NCBI RefSeq assembly: GCF_001613325.1
Contig: NZ_BDCD01000048.1
Span: 1 to 52,926 of the forward strand
Length of the DNA stretch: 52,926 nucleotides
Reading direction: 5' to 3'
Source: Nocardia yamanashiensis NBRC 100130
GTDB taxonomy: Bacteria; Actinomycetota; Actinomycetes; Mycobacteriales; Mycobacteriaceae
Positions 15,565 to 25,851 of this stretch are shown here, in pieces. Each line of letters begins with the position of its first letter. The first letter of the stretch is position 1. The notes beneath the pieces were generated by a model. It was given only the letters and a program-made list of their open reading frames with translations, ran no database searches and was not told the origin of the DNA. Position numbers and translations under genes: made by a program.

Positions 15565-17781
15565 ATGTCCACCGACACCGATCAGCCTCCACGGACGTCG
15601 CTTCCCGGACTCCCGGCTCTGGTGCGCCACGATCTGCCCGCCTCGCTCGTGGTCTTCCTGGTTTCTTTACCTTTGTCGATCGGCATCGCCGTGGCTGCCG
15701 GAGCGCCGGTCGCCGCGGGGCTGATCGCCGCCGTGGTGGGCGGGGTGGTGGCCGGCCTGCTCGGCGGCTCGACCCTGCAGGTCAGCGGGCCCACCGCCAG
15801 CCTCACCGTGGTGGTCGCGGAATCCATCAACCAATTCGGCTGGGCCGCGACCTGTTTCATCACCGTGCTGGCGGGCGGGCTGCAGATCCTGTTCGGGCTG
15901 AGCCGGATCGCGCGCGGGGCGCTGGCCATCGCGCCGGTGGTGGTGCACGCCATGCTGGCCGGCATCGGTGTGGTGATCGCGCTGCAGCAGGTGCACGTAC
16001 TGCTGGGCGGCAATTCGCTCAGCTCCTCGTGGGACAGCATCACCGGCCTGCCGCATCAGCTGGCCTCGGTACGGCCGGGCGACCTGTTCGTCGGGCTGCT
16101 GGTGATCGTCATCATGGTCGGCTGGCGGCGGCTGCCCGCGCCGGTGCGCATGGTGCCCGCGGCGCTGGTGGCCGTGCTGGTCGCCACGCTGCTCGCGCTG
16201 GTGCTGCCCACCTCGGTCGAGCACATCACCCTGAACGGGTCGCTGCTGGACGAACTTCGGCTGCCGCAGGTGCCCGGCGGCGGCTGGGCGACGGTGGCGC
16301 TGATGGCCGTCACCATCGCGCTCATCGCCAGCGTGGAGACCCTACTATCGGCCGTGGCGGTGGACCGGTTGCGCCAGAACTCCGCGCGCCGAACGGATCT
16401 GGATCGCGAACTGCTCGCGCAGGGCTCGGCCAACATGGTCTCCGGCCTGATCGGCGGCCTGCCGATCGCGGCGGTCATCGTGCGCAGCATCACCAATGTC
16501 AAAGCGGGAGCGCAGGGTAAGGCCTCGACCATGCTGCACGGGTTGTGGATCCTGCTGTTCTCGGTGGCGCTGGTCGGCGTGGTCCGGCAGATCCCGAAGG
16601 CGGCGCTGGCGGGGCTGCTCATCGTGGTCGGCATCCAGCTGATCAAGCTCGCGCACATCCGATTGGCAAAGCGCACCGGCGATCTCGTGGTGTACGCCGC
16701 CACCATCACCGTGGTGGTGTTCTGGAATCTGTTGCTGGGCATGCTCGTCGGGCTCGCACTGGCCGGCGCGCTGCTGCTGTGGCGGGTGGTGCGGGTGTCG
16801 GTGATCGCCGAACCGGTCGAGGCCGGTCGCTGGCGCGTCACCGTCGACGGCACCTGCACTTTCCTTGCGCTGCCGCGACTTTCGGCCGAACTGGCCAAGG
16901 TGCCCACCGGCGCGGACGTCACCATCGAGATGACGGTGGACTTCCTCGATCACGCCGCCTGCGACGCCATCGAGGAATGGGTGCGCCAGCATCGCCTCGA
17001 CGGCGGCGAGGTGCAGTTCGTCGAGATGGGCACCGCGCGCATGGCCGGCGCCGCCGACGCCCCGCCCGCGCGCGGGCACTCCCGGCACCTGCTCGACGAG
17101 GTGCTGGGCCCGTGGCGGCGCACCGCCGCGCACGTGGATCCCATCACCGCGGGCATCGCCGCCTATCACCGCAGCCACGCGCACGTCATGCGCCCGCACC
17201 TGGGCGTATTGCGCGACGGTCAGGAACCGGATTCGCTCTTCGTCACCTGCGCCGACTCCCGCATCGTGCCGAACGTGATCACCAATTCCGGGCCGGGCGA
17301 CCTGTTCACCGTGCGCAATGTCGGCAATCTGATTCCCGCCGACCGGCAGGACTCCTCCATGGAGGCCGCGCTCATCTACGCCTTGGACAAGCTGGATGTG
17401 CGCTCGGTGGTGGTGTGCGGTCATTCCTCTTGCGGCGCAATGGAAGCCCTGCACGCCGAAGCCGTCACCGGTTCGGGTCTGGACGACTGGCTCGCCCTCG
17501 CACGCCCCAGCCTGGAGCGTTTCCGGCTCGGGCATCCGGTGGCGCGGGCGGCCGCGGCGGCCGGATTCGGGCCGGTCGATCAGCTCGGCATGGTGAACGT
17601 GGCCGTGCAGCTGGAAACGCTCTACTCGCATCCGGTGGTGCGGCGCGGCGTCGACGAGCGCGGCGTGGTGCTCTCGGGCCTGTTCTTCGATATCGCGACC
17701 GCCCGAGTGGTGGAGGTCACTGTGGCCGGAATCGCCGAGATCGATGACGCCCGGCGGCCGGTCGCGGCGCTCCCGGCCTGA
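15565..17781 (+). CDS. SulP anion transporter/beta-carbonic anhydrase fusion, copy 1
   Basis: A 738-residue protein. The first 430 residues form a SulP-type transporter with 10-14 membrane segments (DLPASLVVFLVSLPLSIGIA at the start). A STAS-like domain follows, then a complete beta-class carbonic anhydrase from about residue 530: Cys562 and the Asp564/Arg566 dyad in CADSR, then His620 and Cys623 in CGHSSC. The arrangement matches Rv3273 of M. tuberculosis and suggests coupled bicarbonate uptake and CO2/bicarbonate interconversion at the inner membrane. AAGGAGA just before the ATG at 15565 sets the start. A paralogue follows directly on the same strand. Confidence 0.94.
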   Translation: MSTDTDQPPRTSLPGLPALVRHDLPASLVVFLVSLPLSIGIAVAAGAPVAAGLIAAVVGGVVAGLLGGSTLQVSGPTASLTVVVAESINQFGWAATCFITVLAGGLQILFGLSRIARGALAIAPVVVHAMLAGIGVVIALQQVHVLLGGNSLSSSWDSITGLPHQLASVRPGDLFVGLLVIVIMVGWRRLPAPVRMVPAALVAVLVATLLALVLPTSVEHITLNGSLLDELRLPQVPGGGWATVALMAVTIALIASVETLLSAVAVDRLRQNSARRTDLDRELLAQGSANMVSGLIGGLPIAAVIVRSITNVKAGAQGKASTMLHGLWILLFSVALVGVVRQIPKAALAGLLIVVGIQLIKLAHIRLAKRTGDLVVYAATITVVVFWNLLLGMLVGLALAGALLLWRVVRVSVIAEPVEAGRWRVTVDGTCTFLALPRLSAELAKVPTGADVTIEMTVDFLDHAACDAIEEWVRQHRLDGGEVQFVEMGTARMAGAADAPPARGHSRHLLDEVLGPWRRTAAHVDPITAGIAAYHRSHAHVMRPHLGVLRDGQEPDSLFVTCADSRIVPNVITNSGPGDLFTVRNVGNLIPADRQDSSMEAALIYALDKLDVRSVVVCGHSSCGAMEALHAEAVTGSGLDDWLALARPSLERFRLGHPVARAAAAAGFGPVDQLGMVNVAVQLETLYSHPVVRRGVDERGVVLSGLFFDIATARVVEVTVAGIAEIDDARRPVAALPA

Positions 17782-17803
17782 TGGGGGCGATTTCCTGAGC
17801 CTT

Positions 17804-17830
17804 GTGAAAGATGCTTGGCGAGTCTTTCAC
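17804..17830. repeat. Inverted repeat between the two SulP genes
   Basis: GTGAAAGA, 11 bases, then TCTTTCAC: perfect 8-bp arms, 22 bp after the stop of copy 1. No T-run follows, so it is not a normal intrinsic terminator; it could be an operator for copy 2 or a weak hairpin in the messenger. Confidence 0.45.
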
Positions 17831-17865
17831 CAAGGCGTAACATTCAAGCACGCTTTTTCTCAGCC

Positions 17866-17886
17866 TTTGCTAAGTCTTTACTCTTA
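17866..17886 (+). promoter_or_regulatory. Shared upstream element of the second SulP-carbonic anhydrase gene
   Basis: This is the partner of the element at 15418-15438, ending 119 bp before the second ATG. It overlaps a small inverted repeat, GCTAAG (17869-17874) and CTTAGC (17883-17888), absent from copy 1, so the two promoters may respond to partly different signals. Confidence 0.45.
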
Positions 17887-18005
17887 GCCTGGCTCCACTC
17901 GTCCGGTGAGTTCTGTGGACAGTGCCGTCCACAGTGTCAATTCGATGCCCGCAGTACATGTTCGACATCTTCCGGAGCCGTCCAACTCCGGAGCAAGGAG
18001 CCGAA

Positions 18006-20213
18006 ATGTCTCTCGACACCGATTCACCGCCAGGTAGAGCCAACGGCTGGTCCGCCAATCTCCTGCGCTACGACCTGCCCGCGTCCATCGTGGTGTTCCT
18101 GGTCGCCCTACCCCTGTCCCTGGGTATCGCCGTCGCCTCCGGCGCGCCCATCGCCGCCGGGCTCATCGCCGCCGTGATCGGCGGCGTGGTGGTGGGACTG
18201 CTCGGCGGATCCCCGCTCCAGGTCAGCGGTCCCGCCGCCGGCCTGACCGTGGTGGTCGCCGAAACCATCAACCAATTCGGCTGGAAGACAGCCTGTTTCA
18301 TCACCGTGGCCGCGGGCCTGCTGCAGATCGTGTTCGGCCTGAGCCGGATCGCGCGCGCCGCCCTGGCCATCGCACCGGTCGTGGTGCACGCCATGCTCGC
18401 CGGTATCGGCGTCACCATCGCGCTGCAGCAGCTGCATGTGCTGCTGGGCGGCGCGTCGCACAGTTCGGCCTGGCAGAACCTGATTCAGCTGCCGAGCGAA
18501 CTGCTCAACCTGCACGGCGACGACTTCTTCATCGGCCTGCTCGTCATCGTGATCATGCTGAGCTGGAAGTACGTGCCGGGGAAACTGCGGGTGCTGCCCG
18601 GGCCGCTGGTCGCCATCGTCACCGCCACGCTGCTGTCGCTGGTGCTGCCGGGCAATCCGGAGCGAATCGTGTTGAGCGGCTCGCTGTTCGACGCCATCGG
18701 ACTGCCGTCGCTGCCCGACGGCAACTGGGGCGCGGTCGCGCTGGCCGTGCTGACCATCGCGCTCATCGCCAGCGTGGAGAGCCTGCTGTCCGCGGTCGCC
18801 GTCGACAAGATGCACACCGGCCCGCGCACCAACTTCGACAAGGAACTGGTCGCCCAGGGCGCGGCCAATATGACCTCCGGCCTGCTCGGCGGCCTGCCCG
18901 TCACCGGCGTCATCGTGCGCTCGGCGACCAATGTGCAGGCCGGGGCCAAGTCCCGCGCTTCGGCGTTCCTGCACGGCATCTGGGTGCTGGTGTTCTCGGT
19001 CGCGCTGGCCGGACTGGTGCAGCAGATTCCCAAATCGGCGCTGGCCGGCCTGCTCATCGTGATCGGCATCCAGCTGGTCAAGCTGGCGCACATCCGGCTC
19101 GCGCAGCGCACGGGCGATCTGCTGGTCTATGTGGCGACCGTGCTCGGCGTGGTCTTCCTGAACCTCCTCGAGGGCGTGCTGCTCGGGCTGCTGCTGGCCT
19201 TCGCGCTGCTGCTGTGGCGCGTGGTCCGCGTGGTCATCACGGCCGGGCCGGTGACCGGTACCGATCGCTGGCTGGTCAGCATCGACGGCACCTGCACCTT
19301 CCTGGCGCTGCCCAAGTTGTCCAAGGAACTGGGCAAGGTGCCCGCGGGGACCACGGTGCTGGTCGAGATGAGCGTCGACTTCCTCGATCACGCCGCCTAC
19401 GAGGCCATTCACGATTGGGCGCGCCAGCACGAGAGCACCGGCGGCGCCGTCGAATTCGTCGAACTGGGCACCGCGCCCATGGCCGACGCCGTCACCGGTC
19501 CGCCGGTGCGCGGCCGGGCCCGCGGCCTGCTCGACGATGTGCTGAGCCCGTGGAAGGAAGGCGAGAACCCGGTCACCACCGGTGTGGCGGCCTTCCATCG
19601 CCGCAACGCGCACGTGGTGCGCCCGCACCTGGACGAGCTACGTGACGGGCAGAACCCGCACTCGCTCTTCCTGACCTGCGCCGACTCCCGCATCGTGCCG
19701 AACGTGATCACCAGCTCCGGGCCGGGTGACCTGTTCACGGTCCGCAATGTCGGCAACCTGGTGCCCGAGCAGGGGCGCGACAGCTCGATCGAGGCCGCCA
19801 TCGCCTTCGCCATCGACGAACTCGGCGTGGATCACGTGGTGGTGTGCGGGCATTCGTCGTGCGGCGCCATGAAGGCGCTGCTGGCCGGACCGCCCAGCGG
19901 CCCCGGTCTGGGTGACTGGCTCAAGCACGGGCGTGCGTCCCTGGACGCATTCCGCGGCGGTCATCGCGTCGCGTACGCGGCGGCGCGCGAGGGCTTCGGG
20001 GTGCCGGATCAGCTCGCCATGGTGAACGTGGCCATGCAGCTGGAAACCCTGCACGCCCACCCGGTGGTGCGCCGCGCCATGATGGAACGCGGGCTCACCG
20101 TGACCGGTCTGTTCTTCGATATCGGCACCGCCCGGGTGCTGGAGGTCAGCATGGACGACCTATCGGAGATCGCGGACGCCGACCTATCGGCCTTGGCGAC
20201 AGCTCTGCGCTGA
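18006..20213 (+). CDS. SulP anion transporter/beta-carbonic anhydrase fusion, copy 2
   Basis: A 735-residue paralogue of the preceding gene with the same order: SulP membrane domain, STAS-like domain, beta-carbonic anhydrase. Zinc ligands Cys558, His616 and Cys619 and the CADSR dyad are intact. The two proteins are close to co-linear throughout, with most changes in loops, the STAS region and the C-terminus, which argues for an old tandem duplication with both copies kept. The ATG at 18006 follows AAGGAG. A 224-bp gap with its own elements separates the copies, so independent transcription is possible. A palindromic terminator follows. Confidence 0.94.
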   Translation: MSLDTDSPPGRANGWSANLLRYDLPASIVVFLVALPLSLGIAVASGAPIAAGLIAAVIGGVVVGLLGGSPLQVSGPAAGLTVVVAETINQFGWKTACFITVAAGLLQIVFGLSRIARAALAIAPVVVHAMLAGIGVTIALQQLHVLLGGASHSSAWQNLIQLPSELLNLHGDDFFIGLLVIVIMLSWKYVPGKLRVLPGPLVAIVTATLLSLVLPGNPERIVLSGSLFDAIGLPSLPDGNWGAVALAVLTIALIASVESLLSAVAVDKMHTGPRTNFDKELVAQGAANMTSGLLGGLPVTGVIVRSATNVQAGAKSRASAFLHGIWVLVFSVALAGLVQQIPKSALAGLLIVIGIQLVKLAHIRLAQRTGDLLVYVATVLGVVFLNLLEGVLLGLLLAFALLLWRVVRVVITAGPVTGTDRWLVSIDGTCTFLALPKLSKELGKVPAGTTVLVEMSVDFLDHAAYEAIHDWARQHESTGGAVEFVELGTAPMADAVTGPPVRGRARGLLDDVLSPWKEGENPVTTGVAAFHRRNAHVVRPHLDELRDGQNPHSLFLTCADSRIVPNVITSSGPGDLFTVRNVGNLVPEQGRDSSIEAAIAFAIDELGVDHVVVCGHSSCGAMKALLAGPPSGPGLGDWLKHGRASLDAFRGGHRVAYAAAREGFGVPDQLAMVNVAMQLETLHAHPVVRRAMMERGLTVTGLFFDIGTARVLEVSMDDLSEIADADLSALATALR

Positions 20214-20222
20214 TCGATATCC

Positions 20223-20262
20223 GCGAGTGCGCGAAGTCCGGCAACGGGTTTCGCGCACTCGC
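20223..20262. terminator. Bidirectional hairpin terminator
   Basis: GCGAGTGCGCGAA, 14 bases, then TTCGCGCACTCGC: a perfect 13-bp stem in the short gap between two convergent genes (stops at 20213 and 20276). T-runs are weak, as is common in actinobacterial terminators. Confidence 0.75.
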
Positions 20263-20275
20263 GCTTTCCGGGGCG

Positions 20276-21217
20276 CTAGCCGGTGGTCGAACCGCGCCAG
20301 GCCAGATGCAGTTCACCCGCGCCCGGTGCGGGCCGGAAGGGGCTCAGGGCCGGACCGCACGCGGTTTCGAAAGCGGCTGCGCGCGTGGGCGATCGCCAGG
20401 TCTGCGCACCGTCGAACACCGAGTACCACAGCTCCGGCCCGCTCGCGGATTTCCACGCCAGATGCAGGTTCCCGTCGTACGCGGCGAGCGCCGGGCTCAG
20501 TTCGGTGTAGGCGTCCGGGGGACTGGTGCGCGAAGTCCAGGTGACGCCATCGGTGGTGCTCCACAAGCGAATCCAGGTGTCGTCGTCCAGCAGCGCCTTG
20601 CGCCCCCGATGCGCGAGATACAGGGTGTCGCCCAACACGGCCACGGCCGGACTGTCGGCGGCGGTCATCCCCGGCAGCGGAGTCGGAGCGCTCCAGCCGT
20701 TTTCGCCCCGCACCGCCGTGTACAGGTTCTGGTTCGAGGAGACCAGGCTCTCCCCGCCGCGCCAGAAGACCTGCGGCACGCCCTGGAACACCACCAGGCT
20801 GGGCCCGCGCGCCGTCTCCGCCCCGCCCAGCAACTGCTGGTCCTCCCACTTGTGCCCATCGGCCGAACTGGACCAGTAGATGCTCTGATCCCGCCCCGCG
20901 CCCTTCCACGCCAGATACAACGTCTCCACCCCGGCCTCCTGCACGGCCGCCAAGCTCGGCCGCTCGGACGTCCCCACATACGGCAGATTCCACGGCGTCG
21001 TCCAGGTGTCTCCGTCCCCACTGCTCGCGAACCAAATGCTGTCCGTGCTGTCCTCAGCACGCCAGGCCATCACCAACTGCCGCTGAAACACGGCCAGCGC
21101 CGGCCCATCGGGCGAGGTGGCCCCGGGCAGCGGCGCCTGGTCGGACCAGGCCCCGCCGTTAGCCGAGCCGGAGGCCCAGAGCCGGGTATCGGAATTTCGG
21201 CGGAGATGAGAAGACAT
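20276..21217 (-). CDS. BNR/sialidase-like beta-propeller protein
   Basis: A 313-residue protein built from about six repeats of roughly 50 residues. Each has a pattern such as SPALA-x-F/Y-x(2-4)-LHLAW(K/R) followed by a SxDGxxW turn (SSGDGDTW, SSSADGHKW, STTDGVTW), typical of BNR/sialidase beta-propellers. No signal peptide is visible and the sialidase catalytic residues cannot be recognised, so it is more likely a binding propeller or lectin-like protein than an active glycosidase. The start at ATG 21217 gives a short charged N-terminus. It is divergent from the hydrolase at 21395. Confidence 0.75.
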   Translation of the reverse strand: MSSHLRRNSDTRLWASGSANGGAWSDQAPLPGATSPDGPALAVFQRQLVMAWRAEDSTDSIWFASSGDGDTWTTPWNLPYVGTSERPSLAAVQEAGVETLYLAWKGAGRDQSIYWSSSADGHKWEDQQLLGGAETARGPSLVVFQGVPQVFWRGGESLVSSNQNLYTAVRGENGWSAPTPLPGMTAADSPAVAVLGDTLYLAHRGRKALLDDDTWIRLWSTTDGVTWTSRTSPPDAYTELSPALAAYDGNLHLAWKSASGPELWYSVFDGAQTWRSPTRAAAFETACGPALSPFRPAPGAGELHLAWRGSTTG

Positions 21218-21333
21218 GAGAACGCACCGCGGCTTTCTACGAGACGGCGGGTGGTGCTCAGTGTAGATGCGGAAAATCTTTGATCACCCGAAAATCCTTC
21301 GGCCCGAACCTGTTTGGCACAGACGGTCCGTGT

Positions 21334-21371
21334 TGGTACGTGCATACCACTTAAATGATATGCTCATACCA
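21334..21371. promoter_or_regulatory. Repeated CATACCA elements in a divergent promoter
   Basis: TGGTA-6-TACCA forms an inverted repeat at 21334-21349. CATACCA at 21343-21349 recurs at 21365-21371, 22 bp away, about two helical turns. This AT-rich stretch lies between divergent genes, just before the hydrolase start, and looks like an operator. Confidence 0.4.
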
Positions 21372-21394
21372 TCAACGGAGATGAAGGGGAGAAC

Positions 21395-22279
21395 ATGGGC
21401 AAGATCGGGCGATTCAAGAACGACGCCGCGCGCGAGACCTACCTGGCCGCGTATGCCGCACTGGAGCCGTCATGGCCGCTGCCGGCGCGGATCTACGAGG
21501 TGCCGACCGCGTTCGGGACCACGCATGTGCGGCAGTCCGGGGTGGGGGACGGGATTCCGCTGGTCCTGCTGCCGTCCCTGGGCGGCAACGGTCTGTACTG
21601 GGGCTTCATCGCCGAAGCCCTGGCGCGAGATCGGGTCGTCTACGCGCTGGACATGATTGGCGCAGCGGGGAAGAGTGTGCAGACCGCGCCGCTGGAATCC
21701 GAGGCTGATATCGCCGTGTGGTTCAACGAGGTGCTCGCGGGACTCGATGTCGATCGAGTGCACGTGCTGGGCATGTCGCAGGGCGCCTGGCACGCCTCGG
21801 TGATCGCGCTGCACGGCCCGGAGCGGCTGGCGAGCGCGACGCTCATCGAACCCAACGCGATCTTCGGGAAGATGAAGTGGCGAGTGCTGTTCAAGATAAT
21901 GAAGTTCGCCGTGCACCCGTCGGATGCCAACTGGCGCAAGATGACCGCCTGGCTCACCCCGGGCGTCGAGATGAGCGCGGAGCAATTCGCCTGTGCGCGT
22001 GCGGCTATGGCGTACCGGACCAGTCTCGGCTGGGCGCGGGTGCTGAAAGATGAGGAACTGCGATCGATCACGACGCCCCTGCTCGCGATCTTCGGCGGCG
22101 ATTCGGTGGCTTGTGATCCGGTCCGGGACGTCGAGCGCATCACCGCGCATCTGCCGAACGCCCAGACCCGGATCTATCGGGGCATGGGGCACGGCGTTCT
22201 CGATCAGATTCCCGAGCGGGTCGTCCCGCGCATTCTGCGATTCCTCGCGGAGCGGGACCGGGCCGGCGTCGTCGGCTGA
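21395..22279 (+). CDS. Alpha/beta hydrolase
   Basis: A 294-residue alpha/beta-hydrolase fold protein: LLPSLGGNGLYW oxyanion region, LDMIGAAGKS, nucleophile elbow GMSQGAW, an acid probably in FGGDSVACDP and the histidine in GMGHGVLDQIP. The ATG at 21395 is preceded by GAAGGGGAG. Its promoter region carries the CATACCA repeats. It ends one base before the convergent secreted-protein gene. No pathway context reveals the substrate; a carboxylesterase or peptidase-like role is likely. Confidence 0.87.
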   Translation: MGKIGRFKNDAARETYLAAYAALEPSWPLPARIYEVPTAFGTTHVRQSGVGDGIPLVLLPSLGGNGLYWGFIAEALARDRVVYALDMIGAAGKSVQTAPLESEADIAVWFNEVLAGLDVDRVHVLGMSQGAWHASVIALHGPERLASATLIEPNAIFGKMKWRVLFKIMKFAVHPSDANWRKMTAWLTPGVEMSAEQFACARAAMAYRTSLGWARVLKDEELRSITTPLLAIFGGDSVACDPVRDVERITAHLPNAQTRIYRGMGHGVLDQIPERVVPRILRFLAERDRAGVVG

Positions 22280-22280
22280 G

Positions 22281-22748
22281 TCAGTCGGTGCTGCCGGCCG
22301 AGGCGGAGCCGGAGACGGTGCAGTCGGGGGACTGGGCGGCGGGCTGGGCGGCGGTGCCCGGCGCGACGGTGACGGTGATGGATTTCGAGTTGCCGCCGTG
22401 GGTGGCGGTGAGGGTGTGCTGGCCTGCGGTGGTGGGGGTCCATTCGACGTGCGCGAGGCCGTTGTTGATCATGGCTGGGCGGGCCTTGCCGATGCAGGCG
22501 CCATTGTCGGTGAACACTACCGGGGCCTTGAGGAAGCTCGAGCCGGTGTCGAAGCCGGTGCCGGTGCCCTCGGTCTGGGACAGCAGCTGGAAGGTGCCGC
22601 CCACGGTGGGTTCGCCGTTCTTCTTCGACACCGCGATGTTGATGACGTCGGCGGAGGCGGGCGGCGCGGTCAGCCCGACGGCGGCCAGGCCCGCGACTAC
22701 GCCTGCGCCCCAGGCGATCCGGCGATTCAGGTTGGTTCTCGGCTGCAC
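22281..22748 (-). CDS. Secreted Ig-like beta-sandwich protein
   Basis: A 155-residue exported protein. A signal peptide (NRRIAWGAGVVAGLAAVGL, cleavage likely after PASA near residue 33) precedes a bacterial Ig-like domain with the pattern PTVGGTFQLLS ... AHVEWTPTTAGQHTLTATHG ... KSITVTV, seen in cell-surface and invasin-like repeats. A single Ig-like unit is followed by an Ala/Pro/Ser-rich tail with one Cys; another Cys (GACIGKA) sits in the domain, so a disulphide is possible. The start is GTG 22748 after GGGAG. Function is unknown; cell-wall or adhesion roles are possible. Confidence 0.75.
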   Translation of the reverse strand: MQPRTNLNRRIAWGAGVVAGLAAVGLTAPPASADVINIAVSKKNGEPTVGGTFQLLSQTEGTGTGFDTGSSFLKAPVVFTDNGACIGKARPAMINNGLAHVEWTPTTAGQHTLTATHGGNSKSITVTVAPGTAAQPAAQSPDCTVSGSASAGSTD

Positions 22749-23025
22749 TCTTCGACTCCCATGCTCGGCCCGCTTCCCGGGGTTCGCCGAACACTATCGT
22801 CACGGGAGTGTGAAGTGCTAGGGTTTCACCTCTTTTGGGTATGCCCCGAATCCGTGGGGCGCGGGCGGGCACGGGCGCGCCTGCGGGGCGGGCCGCGGCG
22901 GGCGAACTAGCCTGTCCCCGTGCCGCCGCGATCGGTACGGGGGGACGGGGAGCGGCCGGGCGGCGCGGATCGTGACATCGTGGTAGGTACACGCACCCTG
23001 TGGTCGGCGGCTGGATCGGAGTGGG

Positions 23026-23673
23026 ATGGAAATGGTTGCGCAGTCCCCGGTTTCGATGAGCGTGGTGCCGGGCACCGTGCTGCTCGATCCGCAGTGGCTC
23101 ACCGAACGCATCGCCGACATGGGCGTTTCGTGGGGAACCGGGGATTCGCGGGTATCGGGCACGCTGTGGTGGTGCATGGCGGCCTCTTCGCTGGTCGATG
23201 CCGTGGTGGGCGCACAGGTGGGGATGCGACCCGAGGTCGACCCGGTGCTGGAGCGGATCACCTGCGAAGTGCGCCCGGACGGCGGCATCGAACGGGTGCT
23301 CCCCGTCGACGACGGTGCCGGCGCGGCCGAACCGGTCGGGCACGCCCTGCGTCACACCCTCTCGCGGGTGATCCCGGTGGTGGCCGAGGTGTGCGGAGCC
23401 GGCGTCGCCGCGCTCTGGGCGATCGTCGCGGACGCCATCGGAAACCGGGCCCTGGACGCCGGTGACCAGGAAGCGGGCGCACGTCTGGCCCGGGACGTGG
23501 CGGGCCGGCTGCCGGTGCCGCGGTTCAGTGATGTCGGCGGCCGCACTTTTGTGCGCCGCATCTCCTGCTGCCTGGTTTTCGAGGTGCCCGGCTGCGAAAT
23601 GTGCACCAGCTGCCCGAAACGACCTGCGGCGCAGCGCGAGCAGTTGCTGGCGGAGCTCGCCGCGCGGGGCTGA
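23026..23673 (+). CDS. FhuF-like [2Fe-2S] protein
   Basis: A 215-residue protein whose C-terminus contains CCLVFEVPGCEMCTSC, matching the C-C-x10-C-x2-C cluster-binding pattern of FhuF ferric-siderophore reductases; an extra Cys sits inside the ten-residue stretch. The N-terminal part resembles the helical FhuF domain (GTLWWCMAASSLVDAVVG). FhuF proteins reduce ferric siderophores in the cytoplasm. No siderophore genes are beside it. The ATG at 23026 has GGGATGG upstream; an internal ATG at residue 11 is an alternative. It lies 123 bp before thrS on the same strand and is divergent from the secreted Ig-like protein. Confidence 0.75.
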   Translation: MEMVAQSPVSMSVVPGTVLLDPQWLTERIADMGVSWGTGDSRVSGTLWWCMAASSLVDAVVGAQVGMRPEVDPVLERITCEVRPDGGIERVLPVDDGAGAAEPVGHALRHTLSRVIPVVAEVCGAGVAALWAIVADAIGNRALDAGDQEAGARLARDVAGRLPVPRFSDVGGRTFVRRISCCLVFEVPGCEMCTSCPKRPAAQREQLLAELAARG

Positions 23674-23796
23674 CGCCCGCGTGGGCGCAGCGTAGGACCC
23701 TCCCGATAGCATGGTCGCGCCGGGGGTATACCGGCACGCGAACCAGAACCGGCGGGTAAGTCGCCCGTCTATGACGATGCCAAGGAGTGTCCAGCC

Positions 23797-25848
<2,052 letters not shown>

Positions 25849-25851
25849 GGC

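Noticed and set aside
22810..22829. GTGAA/TTCAC inverted repeat before the secreted Ig-like gene
   Set aside because: Arms of five bases are too short to distinguish from chance.
23674..23796. T-box or attenuator before thrS
   Set aside because: No T-box core, specifier hairpin or terminator-antiterminator pair can be seen.
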